Below, one piece after another: positions 28,118 through 36,609 of a DNA stretch of 64,000 nt (positions within the stretch are counted from its first letter, which is position 1; each line of letters opens with the position of its first letter). Origin of the DNA: an uncultured Pelagibacteraceae bacterium. Its GTDB lineage: Bacteria; Pseudomonadota; Alphaproteobacteria; Pelagibacterales; Pelagibacteraceae. The position numbers and the translations under genes were made by a program. The stretch covers positions 17,375 through 81,374 of the forward strand of contig CACHJZ010000006.1 of assembly GCA_902580275.1 (NCBI GenBank), in the 5' to 3' direction. The notes below the pieces were generated by a model that had not been told where the DNA came from, searched no databases, and saw only the letters and a program-made list of their open reading frames with translations.

Positions 28118-28770
28118 TGAAGAAAAAAAAATTTATAACAGTTGCAATAGACTCTCCTGCTGCTGCTGGAGCTGGCACTCAAGCTAAGCTAATAGCGAGA
28201 CACTACAACCTTTTACATCTCGACACCGGAAGAATTTATAGGTTTATTGGTAAAATTAGTATGGACTCACCAAAAAATTTTAATTTGAAATATTTAAAAA
28301 AAAAAATTGAAAAACTTAAACTTGATGATCTAAAAGAGAGAAGCTTGCTATCTGATAAAATTGCAACAGCAGCATCTATAATTGCAAAAAATAAAAAAAT
28401 TAGAGCTTTAGTTCATAAGTTTCAGCAAAAAATTGCTTATTCACCACCCTCAAATTTTTCTGGTTCTGTTCTAGATGGAAGAGATATAACTAGCGTACAG
28501 ATGAAGGATGCTATGTTTAAGTTTTACATAACAGCAAATCTGAAAGTAAGGGCTCGTAGGAGATATAAAGAATTTAAAGCCTCACAGAAAAAAATAAGCT
28601 TTGATCAGGTGTTAAAAAGTATTAAAAATCGCGATAAATCTGACAAAAATAGAAAATATGGTCCACTTAAAAAAACCAAAGATTCGATATTGATTAATAC
28701 AACTAAACTTAGTAGAAAACGATGCTTTGAAAAAATAAAAGCAATTATGGATAGGAAAATTAAAAATTAA
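28117..28770 (+). CDS. cmk: Cytidylate (CMP) kinase with altered P-loop
   Basis: Phosphorylates CMP/dCMP. Family landmarks: LDTGRIYR (35-42, usual D-S/T-G-xx-YR), LDGRDITSVQMKDA, and RDKSDKNRKYGPLKK. The Walker A region, normally GPxxSGKGT, reads SPAAAGAGT at 13-21: the first Gly is Ser and the invariant Lys is Ala (A19), with codons TCT CCT GCT GCT GCT GGA GCT GGC ACT. 217 aa, slightly short. Its position between aroA and rpsA is the standard one for cmk. It shares one nucleotide with the rpsA start. Confidence 0.9.
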   Translation: MKKKKFITVAIDSPAAAGAGTQAKLIARHYNLLHLDTGRIYRFIGKISMDSPKNFNLKYLKKKIEKLKLDDLKERSLLSDKIATAASIIAKNKKIRALVHKFQQKIAYSPPSNFSGSVLDGRDITSVQMKDAMFKFYITANLKVRARRRYKEFKASQKKISFDQVLKSIKNRDKSDKNRKYGPLKKTKDSILINTTKLSRKRCFEKIKAIMDRKIKN

Positions 28771-30506
28771 TGGAAATTTACAAAAGTCTCGAAACAAAAG
28801 CCTCAAAAGAGTTTAAAGAATTATTAAACAGTCAACTTTCAAAAACAAAAAATTTAGCAGAAGGAAAAATAATTGAAGGTAAGATAACAAAAATTACAGA
28901 GAAATTTATATTTTTATTTATTGAAGGCCTTAAATCTGAACCAGTAATAGATATAAATGAACTAAAGAGCATGGGGTTATCAGAACAAATAAAAATTGGT
29001 AACAAAATTTCTGTGCTTTTGGAGAGAATAGAAGATAAAAATGGAGAAGTTGTTGTTTCTGCATCAAAAGCTTTAAAAATCAAAGGTTGGGATAAGTTAG
29101 TTGAGGCATATGAAAAAAGTACTCCAATAATGGGAAAGATCACCTCAAAATGTAAAGGAGGCGTAATAGTTGAACATATTGAAACTGGATCTCTTATGTT
29201 CTGCCCTGGATCTCAAATATCTGACAAACCTTTAAAAGATATATCACATTTAATGAACGAGCCTCAAAAGTTTGCTTTAATAAAACTAGATAAAGTACGA
29301 GGTAATGCATGTGTTTCTAGAAGGCAAATAATTTCTTCAAACAAGAAAGAGGATAAAGCGAAAATCATAGAAAAATATAAAGTGGGTGATGTCATAAAAA
29401 ATGCAATAGTTAAAGGTTACAGTTCTTTTGGTTGTTTCTTTGATGTAAATTCTGAGTTAGACGTTCTAGTCCACCTTCAAGAAATAAGCTACTCAAGAGT
29501 AAATCACCCTGAGGAAATTTTTAATATTGGTGAAAAACACGATTTATTGGTTATTTCAGTTGATAAAGAGAAACAACAAGTAGGATGTTCTATAAAAAAA
29601 CTTTCGCCAGATCCATTTGAACATATTTCAAATTATGAGCTTAATAAAGTTTATAAAGTAAAAGTTGTCAAACTTATGGACTTTGGAGCATTTTGTGAAC
29701 TTGAGCCTGGTTTAACAACTTTGCTTCACTCAAGTGAATTAAGTTGGACAAAGAAAAACCCATCTGCAAAAAAAATGTTTAAGGTTGGAGATGAAATTTC
29801 TTGTGTTATCACAGAAATTGACAAAGAAAAAAGAAGAGTGTCGATTTCTCACCGTTTGACAGAAAAAAACCCATATGAGTTACTTACTGAAAAACATCCG
29901 GTGGACAGTATTGTTGATGGAGAGATAGCCTCAATAAATGATTATGCAATTTATGTGAAAATTGATGGATACGAAATAGACGGCTTTCTTCATGCTAACG
30001 ACATCACTTATAATAAAAAACCTGAAGAAGAGCTTAAAAAATATAAAAAAGGGGAAAAATTAAAAGTAAAAATTCTTGAAATAAAACCTGAACAGCAAAA
30101 AGTTAGAGTTGGCCTTAAACAAACTGAGCAAGACCCGTTTGATTGGTTTAAAGATAAAAAAGTTAATGAGGCTATAACAGTAAAAGTGATAGAAACTGAT
30201 AGCAAAGGTTTATTAGTTGTTCCAGAGGGAAGTAAGATTGAGTTAAATATTAAAAAATCCCAGATTGCTATAAATGCCTCTGATGCAAGACCAAACAGAT
30301 TTATTAAAGGAGATAGAATAGATGCTGCAATACAAGAATTAGACTTAAAGAAGAGAAAAGCTAGTTTGAGTATCAAATTACTAGAGGAGCTTCAAAATAA
30401 AGAAGCCGTATCTAAATTTAGTTCACCTTTATCAGGAAAAAATCTTCCATTTTCATCATTATCGGATAAACTTGAAATAAAAGAGAATAAAAAAAAGAAA
30501 GAATAA
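28770..30506 (+). CDS. rpsA: 30S ribosomal protein S1
   Basis: Binds mRNA on the 30S subunit. The 578-aa protein consists of about six S1-type OB-fold repeats; repeats 3-5 are clearest, with GCFFDVNSELDVLVHLQEISYSR, GAFCELEPGLTTLLHSSELSW and YAIYVKIDGYEIDGFLHANDI. Each is followed by the usual basic segment. The Lys-rich tail is typical. Translation is coupled to cmk (TAATG). In a genome with few visible Shine-Dalgarno sequences, S1 is likely important for initiation. Confidence 0.96.
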   Translation: MEIYKSLETKASKEFKELLNSQLSKTKNLAEGKIIEGKITKITEKFIFLFIEGLKSEPVIDINELKSMGLSEQIKIGNKISVLLERIEDKNGEVVVSASKALKIKGWDKLVEAYEKSTPIMGKITSKCKGGVIVEHIETGSLMFCPGSQISDKPLKDISHLMNEPQKFALIKLDKVRGNACVSRRQIISSNKKEDKAKIIEKYKVGDVIKNAIVKGYSSFGCFFDVNSELDVLVHLQEISYSRVNHPEEIFNIGEKHDLLVISVDKEKQQVGCSIKKLSPDPFEHISNYELNKVYKVKVVKLMDFGAFCELEPGLTTLLHSSELSWTKKNPSAKKMFKVGDEISCVITEIDKEKRRVSISHRLTEKNPYELLTEKHPVDSIVDGEIASINDYAIYVKIDGYEIDGFLHANDITYNKKPEEELKKYKKGEKLKVKILEIKPEQQKVRVGLKQTEQDPFDWFKDKKVNEAITVKVIETDSKGLLVVPEGSKIELNIKKSQIAINASDARPNRFIKGDRIDAAIQELDLKKRKASLSIKLLEELQNKEAVSKFSSPLSGKNLPFSSLSDKLEIKENKKKKE

Positions 30507-30512
30507 AAAAAA

Positions 30513-30806
30513 TTGGCTATTGTAAAATCAAAGCTACTCCAAAAAATTTACAAAAACTATCCAAATTTTTTCAAAAAAGATTTAGACAAATTTTTTGATA
30601 TAATTCTAAACGAAATAAAGTACTCGCTAAAGAAAGGAAATAGAGTTGAATTGAGGGGTTTTGGGACATGGTCTTCAAATTTACAAAAGGCTCGAATTTC
30701 TAGAAATCCCAAGACTGGCGAAAGATTAAGAACACCTGAAAAAAAAACAATAAGGTTTAAAATGTCTAAAGATTTATTTAATAAAATAAACAATGAAGAA
30801 GTATAA
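30513..30806 (+). CDS. ihfB: Integration host factor subunit beta
   Basis: DNA-bending nucleoid protein of the HU/IHF family (97 aa). The start is TTG at 30513, giving MAIVKSKLLQKIYKNYPNFF; no ATG lies before conserved residues. The DNA-binding arm reads RVELRGFGTWSSNLQKARISRNPKTGE, with the intercalating Pro in RNPKTGE. Position after rpsA is the usual one for ihfB. It overlaps the pyrF start by 14 nt. Confidence 0.93.
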   Translation: MAIVKSKLLQKIYKNYPNFFKKDLDKFFDIILNEIKYSLKKGNRVELRGFGTWSSNLQKARISRNPKTGERLRTPEKKTIRFKMSKDLFNKINNEEV

Positions 30807-31467
30807 AGTATTTGTTGCTTGCGATACTGCAAATATTAGAAAAGTAAAAAATATAATAAAACACACAAAAAATTCAAAAATTAAAATTGGTTATAAGTTT
30901 GGGCTTGAATTTTTAAATTCAAAAAGTGGAAGAAAATTTCTATCCACACTAAAAAATAAAATAATTTTTGCTGATTATAAGCTTCATGACATACCGAATA
31001 CCTGTAACTCAGCTATTAAAGCAATTAAAGATCTTAATATAAATTATTTGACAATTCATATTAGTTCTGGCTTAGAGGCCCTAAAAGCTGCAAAAAAAGC
31101 CTCAGGTAAGATCAAACTTGTTGGTGTCAGCATACTTACATCTTTAGATAACAAATCGGTAAAAGAGATTGGTTTTAAAACAAAAGTTATGGATCTTGTT
31201 AAACAGCAAGCAAGGTTGGCTGCTAAAGCTAAATTGGATGCTATAGTTTGCAGTCCGCATGAAACCAAGTTGGTAAAAAAAATATTTAAAAAAGAAATTA
31301 TTACACCTGGTATTAGATTTGAGGCAAAATTAGATGACCAAAAAAGAGTAATGACTCCAAAAAGAGCTTTTAAAAATGGAAGCGACTGGATAGTTATTGG
31401 AAGACCTATAATACAAGGCAAAATTAAAAATAATTTAAAAAAGTTAAGCGATCATTTAAAACAATGA
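30793..31467 (+). CDS. pyrF: Orotidine 5'-phosphate decarboxylase
   Basis: Last step of UMP synthesis. The 224-aa barrel has the catalytic Lys/Asp tetrad as IIFADYKLHDIPNT (usual D-x-K-x2-D-I-P-N-T), GVSILTSLD, and the phosphate site ITPGIRFEA and IVIGRPI. The first residues, KVFVACDTANIRK, match the usual opening ALD. It overlaps ihfB by 14 nt and trpF by 4 nt. Confidence 0.94.
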   Translation: MKKYKVFVACDTANIRKVKNIIKHTKNSKIKIGYKFGLEFLNSKSGRKFLSTLKNKIIFADYKLHDIPNTCNSAIKAIKDLNINYLTIHISSGLEALKAAKKASGKIKLVGVSILTSLDNKSVKEIGFKTKVMDLVKQQARLAAKAKLDAIVCSPHETKLVKKIFKKEIITPGIRFEAKLDDQKRVMTPKRAFKNGSDWIVIGRPIIQGKIKNNLKKLSDHLKQ

Positions 31468-32081
31468 CACTTAAATGTAAAATATGTGGAGTTTCTGACT
31501 CTAAAATTTTAAACTTTATTGTAAATCATAAATATTCACCACAATTTATTGGTTTCATTGTAAACTACCCAAAATCAAAACGTTATGTCGAATTAGATAA
31601 ACTTAAAGAATTAATAAACATTGATAAAAGAAATACACAATTTGTAGCTGTTTTGGTTAAACCGAATGAAGATATATTAGAAAAAATAAAAGACTTAAAA
31701 TTTGACTATTATCAAATATATGACACCAAACCGGAACAAATTAAGTCAATAAAAAGCAAATATAATAAAAAAATAATTTCTGCTATTACAGTAGAAGCTA
31801 AAACGGATGTAGAAAAATATAAAGAATTATTACCTTTTTCTGAAATAATATTATTTGACTCAAAAGGATATGAAAAGTCTATAGGGTTCGATCATAGTAT
31901 GCTAGAAAATATAACAGATAATTTTAATAAAATGATTGCTGGAAATATTCAAATCGACGATATTTTTAAATACAAAAATAAAAAATATATAATTGATGTT
32001 AGTGGATGCCTTGAAGATACTAGTGGAAAAAAAAATATAGATAAAATTGACAAATTTTTGTCTGAAATAAATAAGGTATGA
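31464..32081 (+). CDS. trpF: Phosphoribosylanthranilate isomerase, divergent
   Basis: TrpF isomerises phosphoribosylanthranilate in tryptophan synthesis. The catalytic Cys is in LKCKICGVSD, and FIVNYPKSKRYV is intact. The catalytic Asp region reads ILFDSKGYEKSIGFDHSML; the usual GGTGxxFDW glycine loop is changed to YEKSIGFDH. The end reads IDVSGCLEDTSGKKN in place of VDVSSGVE..PGxKD. 205 aa. Overlaps pyrF and trpB by 4 nt. Context is the strongest support. Confidence 0.82.
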   Translation: MTLKCKICGVSDSKILNFIVNHKYSPQFIGFIVNYPKSKRYVELDKLKELINIDKRNTQFVAVLVKPNEDILEKIKDLKFDYYQIYDTKPEQIKSIKSKYNKKIISAITVEAKTDVEKYKELLPFSEIILFDSKGYEKSIGFDHSMLENITDNFNKMIAGNIQIDDIFKYKNKKYIIDVSGCLEDTSGKKNIDKIDKFLSEINKV

Positions 32082-33310
32082 AATTAAAAAAAAAAATATC
32101 TGTTTTAGACCAACATGATAAATATGGTTTTTGGGGTGGTAAATTTGGTGGAAATTTTGTTCCTGAAACTCTGAAAAAACCTATTCATGATCTTGAATTA
32201 TTGTTTGATAAGTTGAAAAAAGACAAAATATTTCTGAAAGAGAGGGATAAATATTTTAATAATTGGGTTGGGGCACCTACAAGATTTATTAAATTAAATA
32301 ATCTTACTAATTTTATAGGAGGTGCTCAAATCTGGTCTAAAGTTGTATCTGATGCAAATGGTGGTGCTCATAAAATTTACAATGCTACAGTTCATTGTTT
32401 ATTGGCAAAAAGGTCTGGAAAAAAAGTAATCTGTGGAGATACAGGCGCAGGATATGCAGGCAAGATGCTAAGTATGGCTGCAAAGAAGTTTGGACTCAGA
32501 TGTAAAATTTTCATGGGTGCAAAAGATATAGAGCGACAACAACCAAATGTAAAAGCAATGAAAAAGAATGGAGCAGAGGTCGTCCCGGTTTATACTGGAA
32601 GTCAAACCTTGGTTGATGCAGTTTCTGAATGTATGAGATTCTGGGTCGCAAATTGCGACACAACTGCTATGTGCGTTGGTTCAACAGTTGGGCCAAATAT
32701 TTTTGTTAGAATATGCGGATGGTCAACCAGCCAAATTTCCAGAGAACTTAAAGCACAAATTTTAGAAGAATTTGGAAACATTCCAAAAAAATTGAAACTT
32801 TACAATTGCGTTGGGGGAGGAAGTTCAAGTTTTGGTTTTTGGAATGAGTTTATGGATTATGACAAAAAGCAAGTAGAGTTTATTGGTGTCGAAGCAGGAG
32901 GACCAGCTAAAAGTAAAAAACATGCGGCACCGCTAACTTATGGTTCAAAAATTGGTGTACTTCATGGTGCAGCTCAATATGTTAATCAAAATTCTGACGG
33001 TCAAATTGAGGAAACGGAATCAATTTCTGCTGGTTTAGATTATCCAGGAGTATCACCACTTCATTGTTTTCTCAAAGATACCAAACGCGCAAGATATACC
33101 GCGGCAAGTGACGAAGATGCCTTGCTAGCTTTTAAAATAGTTTCAAAATATGAAAACTTGAGACCATCCTTGGAACCCAGCCATGCATTTTCTGTGGCTA
33201 TTACTGAGGCCAAAAAACTTTCTAGGGATACTATTGTTGTGGTTAATAGTTGTGGAGATGCATATAAAGACAGAAAAATATTGAAAAAAAGATTAGGTAT
33301 TTCATTATGA
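32078..33310 (+). CDS. trpB: Tryptophan synthase beta chain, highly divergent active site
   Basis: PLP enzyme joining indole and serine. The PLP lysine is kept (K99 in GGAHKI), as are the residues equivalent to Salmonella D305 (GLDYPGVSP) and E350 (SLEPSHA). Several near-invariant positions differ: KREDLNHTGAHK reads KVVSDANGGAHK; catalytic E109 is D121 in GDTGAGYAG; Q114-H115 are Tyr-Ala; GGGSNA is GGGSSS; and S377 of LSGRGDKD is Cys in SCGDAYKD. 410 aa. Overlaps trpF and trpA by 4 nt. Either a true but divergent TrpB or a repurposed relative. Confidence 0.85.
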   Translation: MKLKKKISVLDQHDKYGFWGGKFGGNFVPETLKKPIHDLELLFDKLKKDKIFLKERDKYFNNWVGAPTRFIKLNNLTNFIGGAQIWSKVVSDANGGAHKIYNATVHCLLAKRSGKKVICGDTGAGYAGKMLSMAAKKFGLRCKIFMGAKDIERQQPNVKAMKKNGAEVVPVYTGSQTLVDAVSECMRFWVANCDTTAMCVGSTVGPNIFVRICGWSTSQISRELKAQILEEFGNIPKKLKLYNCVGGGSSSFGFWNEFMDYDKKQVEFIGVEAGGPAKSKKHAAPLTYGSKIGVLHGAAQYVNQNSDGQIEETESISAGLDYPGVSPLHCFLKDTKRARYTAASDEDALLAFKIVSKYENLRPSLEPSHAFSVAITEAKKLSRDTIVVVNSCGDAYKDRKILKKRLGISL

Positions 33311-34107
33311 TTAGTCCAATAAGTAAAGCATTTAATATTGCAAAAAAACAAAACAGGCCCGCGTTGTTGACTTATACAGTTGCAGGAGATTATACAAAAA
33401 AAAAATCTTTTGAAATATTAAAGTCAATTTCAAGACATGTTGATATTTGCGAGTTAGGATTTGCACATAATACTCCCATAGCTGACGGTGGACAAATCCA
33501 AACAAGTGCTTATAGAGCTATAAAAAATGATACAAAAATAAAAGATGTTTTTCAAATAGTTAAGAAATTTAAAAAAACTAAATTTCCTAAACCCATTATT
33601 CTTATGGGTTATTTTAATATGATATTGCAATATGGAGAAAATAAATTTTTAAATCACTGCAAGAAAAATAAAGTAGATGGTTTAATTGTAGTAGATTTGC
33701 CTTGGCCAGAAAACAAAAATTTTGCTAAAAAATGCAAACAAAGATCAATCTGTTATATCCAGCTTCTTTCGCCAACAACGTCATCCAGCAGACTTAGATC
33801 TATAGTAAAAGACTCTCATGAAATGATTTATTATATTTCAATGCTTTCAACAACAGGTGGAAAGTTAAAAGTTTCGCCATCTAAGATCATGACAAATTTC
33901 AAAAAAATAAAAAAAATCAATCCAAATAAAAACTGTGTTATTGGTTTTGGAATAACAGAGAATACTATTTCAAAATTAAAATCAGCTGATGGACTGGTCG
34001 TTGGAAGCGCAATATGCAAAGAAATTACCAAAAGTTTGCAAAAAAGACAAAATCCTGTCACAAAAGTAGACAATATGGTAAAAAAGCTTAAATCTAAAAT
34101 AATATGA
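33307..34107 (+). CDS. trpA: Tryptophan synthase alpha chain, divergent
   Basis: Cleaves indole-3-glycerol phosphate to indole. Both catalytic acids are in place at the Salmonella positions, E49 (CELGFAH) and D60 (PIADGG). The loops around them are altered: VPFSDPLADGP reads FAHNTPIADGG, and loop 6 SRSGVTG reads SMLSTTG (178-184), losing R179 and G181. ILMGYFNMILQYG and VVGSAI are normal. 266 aa. The divergence parallels that of the adjacent TrpB. Confidence 0.87.
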   Translation: MISPISKAFNIAKKQNRPALLTYTVAGDYTKKKSFEILKSISRHVDICELGFAHNTPIADGGQIQTSAYRAIKNDTKIKDVFQIVKKFKKTKFPKPIILMGYFNMILQYGENKFLNHCKKNKVDGLIVVDLPWPENKNFAKKCKQRSICYIQLLSPTTSSSRLRSIVKDSHEMIYYISMLSTTGGKLKVSPSKIMTNFKKIKKINPNKNCVIGFGITENTISKLKSADGLVVGSAICKEITKSLQKRQNPVTKVDNMVKKLKSKII

Positions 34108-35039
34108 ACTGGATAAAAAAAACTCTTCGAATTGGTGAAAAAATAAAAAGACTAATTAACAAGCATAGACCAACAAAAGAGGAAATGGAAAAGAGTGATT
34201 GGACATCATGCTGCAAAGGGCCAATACTTAAAAAAGATTTAGAAGACAATTTATGGTGCTGCAACTTGTGCGGTAAACACCATCGTATTAATTCACGTCA
34301 GAGATTTGATGTTTTCTTTGGAAAAGAAAATTACGAAATTCTAAAAACGCCAATGCCAATCGATGACCCAATTTCATGGAAAGATACAAAACCTTATACA
34401 AAAAGACTGAAAGATGCCAGAAAGAAAAATGATCAAGAGTGTGGTGTATTAATTGCTAAAGGAAAAATAAATAATATTGAGTTAGTTTGTGCAGCTATGA
34501 ACTTTAATTTTATTGGTGGTTCAATGGGTACTGCTGAAGGAGAAGCAATTATATCAGGTATCCAGCACTCAATTGATAACTCAATTCCATTTGTAATTTT
34601 TACTTCAACTGGTGGAGCCCGGATGATGGAGTCTGGTTTAAGTTTAATGCAAATGACAAGAACAGTTTTGGCAGTTAATGAGCTTAAAAATAAAAAATTA
34701 CCTTATATTGTATGTATGTGCTCACCCACTAGTGGTGGGGTAACCGCTTCGTTTGCAATGCTTGGCGATATTCAAATAGCAGAACCTGGAGCAGAAATAA
34801 TTTTTGCTGGCCGTCGTGTAATAGAATCCACAATCAAAGAGGAATTGCCAGAAAACTTCCAAACTGCTGAACACACAATGAAATGTGGGTTTATTGATAC
34901 AATAATAGCAAGGAAAGATTTGCCTGAAAAAATAGGAACATTATTAGCAATATTGCTTAACAAAAATTCTGAGGTAAATTCTTCTTCAGGAAATGAAACT
35001 TCAGAAAATACTCAGCAACTTTCAAAAGTTGCATCCTAA
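34104..35039 (+). CDS. accD: Acetyl-CoA carboxylase carboxyltransferase subunit beta
   Basis: Beta subunit of carboxyltransferase, partner of AccA (10.7 kb). The crotonase-fold core is clear: FIGGSMGTAEGEAI, TGGARMMESGLSLMQM (usual SGGARMQEG), SPTSGGVTASFAMLGDI and FAGRRVIE (usual FAGPRVIE). The N-terminal zinc ribbon is degenerate: the first CxxC reads CCKG (36-39) and the second is CNLC (53-56), with a two-residue deletion between. 311 aa with a Ser/Glu/Asn tail. Overlaps trpA by 4 nt and folC by 47 nt. Confidence 0.92.
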   Translation: MNWIKKTLRIGEKIKRLINKHRPTKEEMEKSDWTSCCKGPILKKDLEDNLWCCNLCGKHHRINSRQRFDVFFGKENYEILKTPMPIDDPISWKDTKPYTKRLKDARKKNDQECGVLIAKGKINNIELVCAAMNFNFIGGSMGTAEGEAIISGIQHSIDNSIPFVIFTSTGGARMMESGLSLMQMTRTVLAVNELKNKKLPYIVCMCSPTSGGVTASFAMLGDIQIAEPGAEIIFAGRRVIESTIKEELPENFQTAEHTMKCGFIDTIIARKDLPEKIGTLLAILLNKNSEVNSSSGNETSENTQQLSKVAS

Positions 35040-36261
35040 AGAAATTGATCTTAGCTTAGATCGTATAAAAAACCTCTGCGAAAAATTAGGGAATCCCCAG
35101 AACGATATAAAATGTATTCAGGTTTGTGGAACCAACGGAAAAGGAAGCACAATTTCTTTTTTACATTCGATACTCAAGGAGGCTAAAATAAAATGTAATG
35201 TTTATACTTCGCCTCACGTAAGGTCAATTAATGAAAGATTTATTTATAATGATGAAATTATAAGTGATGATGAACTTGCAGAATTATTGAAAGAAGTGGA
35301 GGATATAAATGACGGCCAACCTCTTACATATTTTGAAGCTCTAACAGCTGCTTTTTTTTACGGGTGTCGAAAATTTAAAGATAATATTGTTCTTGCGGAA
35401 TTTGGTCTTTTTGGAAGGGGAGATGCAGTTAATATCTTAGACAAAAATCTTTGTAATATTGTGACATCAATTAGCGAAGATCATTTAGATTGGCTGCCAG
35501 AAAATGAAAGAAATATAGAAAGAATTATTTTTGAAAAAACTTCATCATTACTTGAGTCGAATATAATAGTTGCAAAACAATCTTCTAAAGAAATTACTGA
35601 AAGTATTAAAAAAAATATTTCAAAAAATAAAGCGAATAAATATTTTTTTAAAGAAGACTATAATTTTATTTTGAAAGAAAACGATTTTTTTTATTACGAG
35701 GATAAATATGGAGGTTTAAAAATACCTAAACCAAGCATGAAAGGTCAATTTCAGTTAGAAAATGCATCTTCAGCAATTGCATCATTGCGAGTTTTAGAAA
35801 ATTTAAATATCAAAGATAAACACATAATAAATGGAGTAAAAAAGGCCTATAATTCAGCTAGGATTGAGGAAATTAAATCTGGCAAACTTAAAAATTTAGT
35901 AAGAGATAATATGCTAATTTTAGATTCATCTCACAATCCTGGTGGATCCAAATCTTTAAATGAGTATCTTCAAACTTTAAATTGCAATAAGCACGTTATT
36001 ATTGGTATGATGGAGAACAAAGATCATGAAAAATTCATAAGCTATTTTAAAAATATTTCATCTTTGACTGTTATTGATATTCCCAATCAAGTAAATGCAA
36101 TCAGCGGAAAAAATTTAAAAGAAAAATTTAAAAATTTTTCAAATTTAAGTTTTAGTGAAAACATTGAGCAAGCTTTGAAAAATTTAAGGTTAAATCAAGA
36201 TGATATTGTTATAATAACTGGATCTATTTATTTAACAGGAGAAGTGCTAAATCTTAATTAA
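34993..36261 (+). CDS. folC: Folylpolyglutamate / dihydrofolate synthase
   Basis: Adds glutamate to folates. The ATG at 34993 gives MKLQKILSNFQKLHPKEIDLSLDRI, whose HPKEIDLSL segment is conserved in the family, so the 47-nt overlap with accD is probably real. The P-loop is CGTNGKGST, followed by TSPHVRSINERF; the usual EVGLGGRLDATN is EFGLFGRGDAVN. ILDSSHNPGGSKSL near the C-terminus is typical. 422 aa. Ends against trxA with a 4-nt convergent overlap. Confidence 0.92.
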   Translation: MKLQKILSNFQKLHPKEIDLSLDRIKNLCEKLGNPQNDIKCIQVCGTNGKGSTISFLHSILKEAKIKCNVYTSPHVRSINERFIYNDEIISDDELAELLKEVEDINDGQPLTYFEALTAAFFYGCRKFKDNIVLAEFGLFGRGDAVNILDKNLCNIVTSISEDHLDWLPENERNIERIIFEKTSSLLESNIIVAKQSSKEITESIKKNISKNKANKYFFKEDYNFILKENDFFYYEDKYGGLKIPKPSMKGQFQLENASSAIASLRVLENLNIKDKHIINGVKKAYNSARIEEIKSGKLKNLVRDNMLILDSSHNPGGSKSLNEYLQTLNCNKHVIIGMMENKDHEKFISYFKNISSLTVIDIPNQVNAISGKNLKEKFKNFSNLSFSENIEQALKNLRLNQDDIVIITGSIYLTGEVLNLN

Positions 36262-36575
36262 AGATTTTCTTGTAAAAAATCTCGCATTTGTTGTTCAGGT
36301 AATCCACCAACTTTTCTTGCAACTTCGACACCTTTTTTGTAGACGACTACTGTAGGTACTCCACGCACTGCAGCAGCAGATGCGGAATTAATTGCTTTCT
36401 CGTCTATATCTGCATAGTAAAAATTTGCTTTATCTTTAAACTCATCTGAAAGCTTTTCCATAATCGGTTTAAGAACTTTGCAAGGTCCACACCAAGAAGC
36501 TGAAAATTGAAGAATTGAAACATCTTCATTTTTTACTTTACTCTCAAAGTCGCTGTCTGAAAAATCTATAAGCAT
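36258..36575 (-). CDS. trxA: Thioredoxin
   Basis: General thiol reductant, 105 aa. The redox motif WCGPC is at residues 28-32 in FSASWCGPCKVLKP, and the cis-proline segment is RGVPTVVVY. No signal peptide, so cytoplasmic. Placement next to folC in opposite orientation is found in other alphaproteobacteria. It is 34 nt downstream of the exonuclease I gene on the same strand. Confidence 0.95.
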   Translation of the reverse strand: MLIDFSDSDFESKVKNEDVSILQFSASWCGPCKVLKPIMEKLSDEFKDKANFYYADIDEKAINSASAAAVRGVPTVVVYKKGVEVARKVGGLPEQQMRDFLQENL

Positions 36576-36609
36576 TTAGTTTGTTTAAATTATTATCGTC
36601 GAAAGTCAA

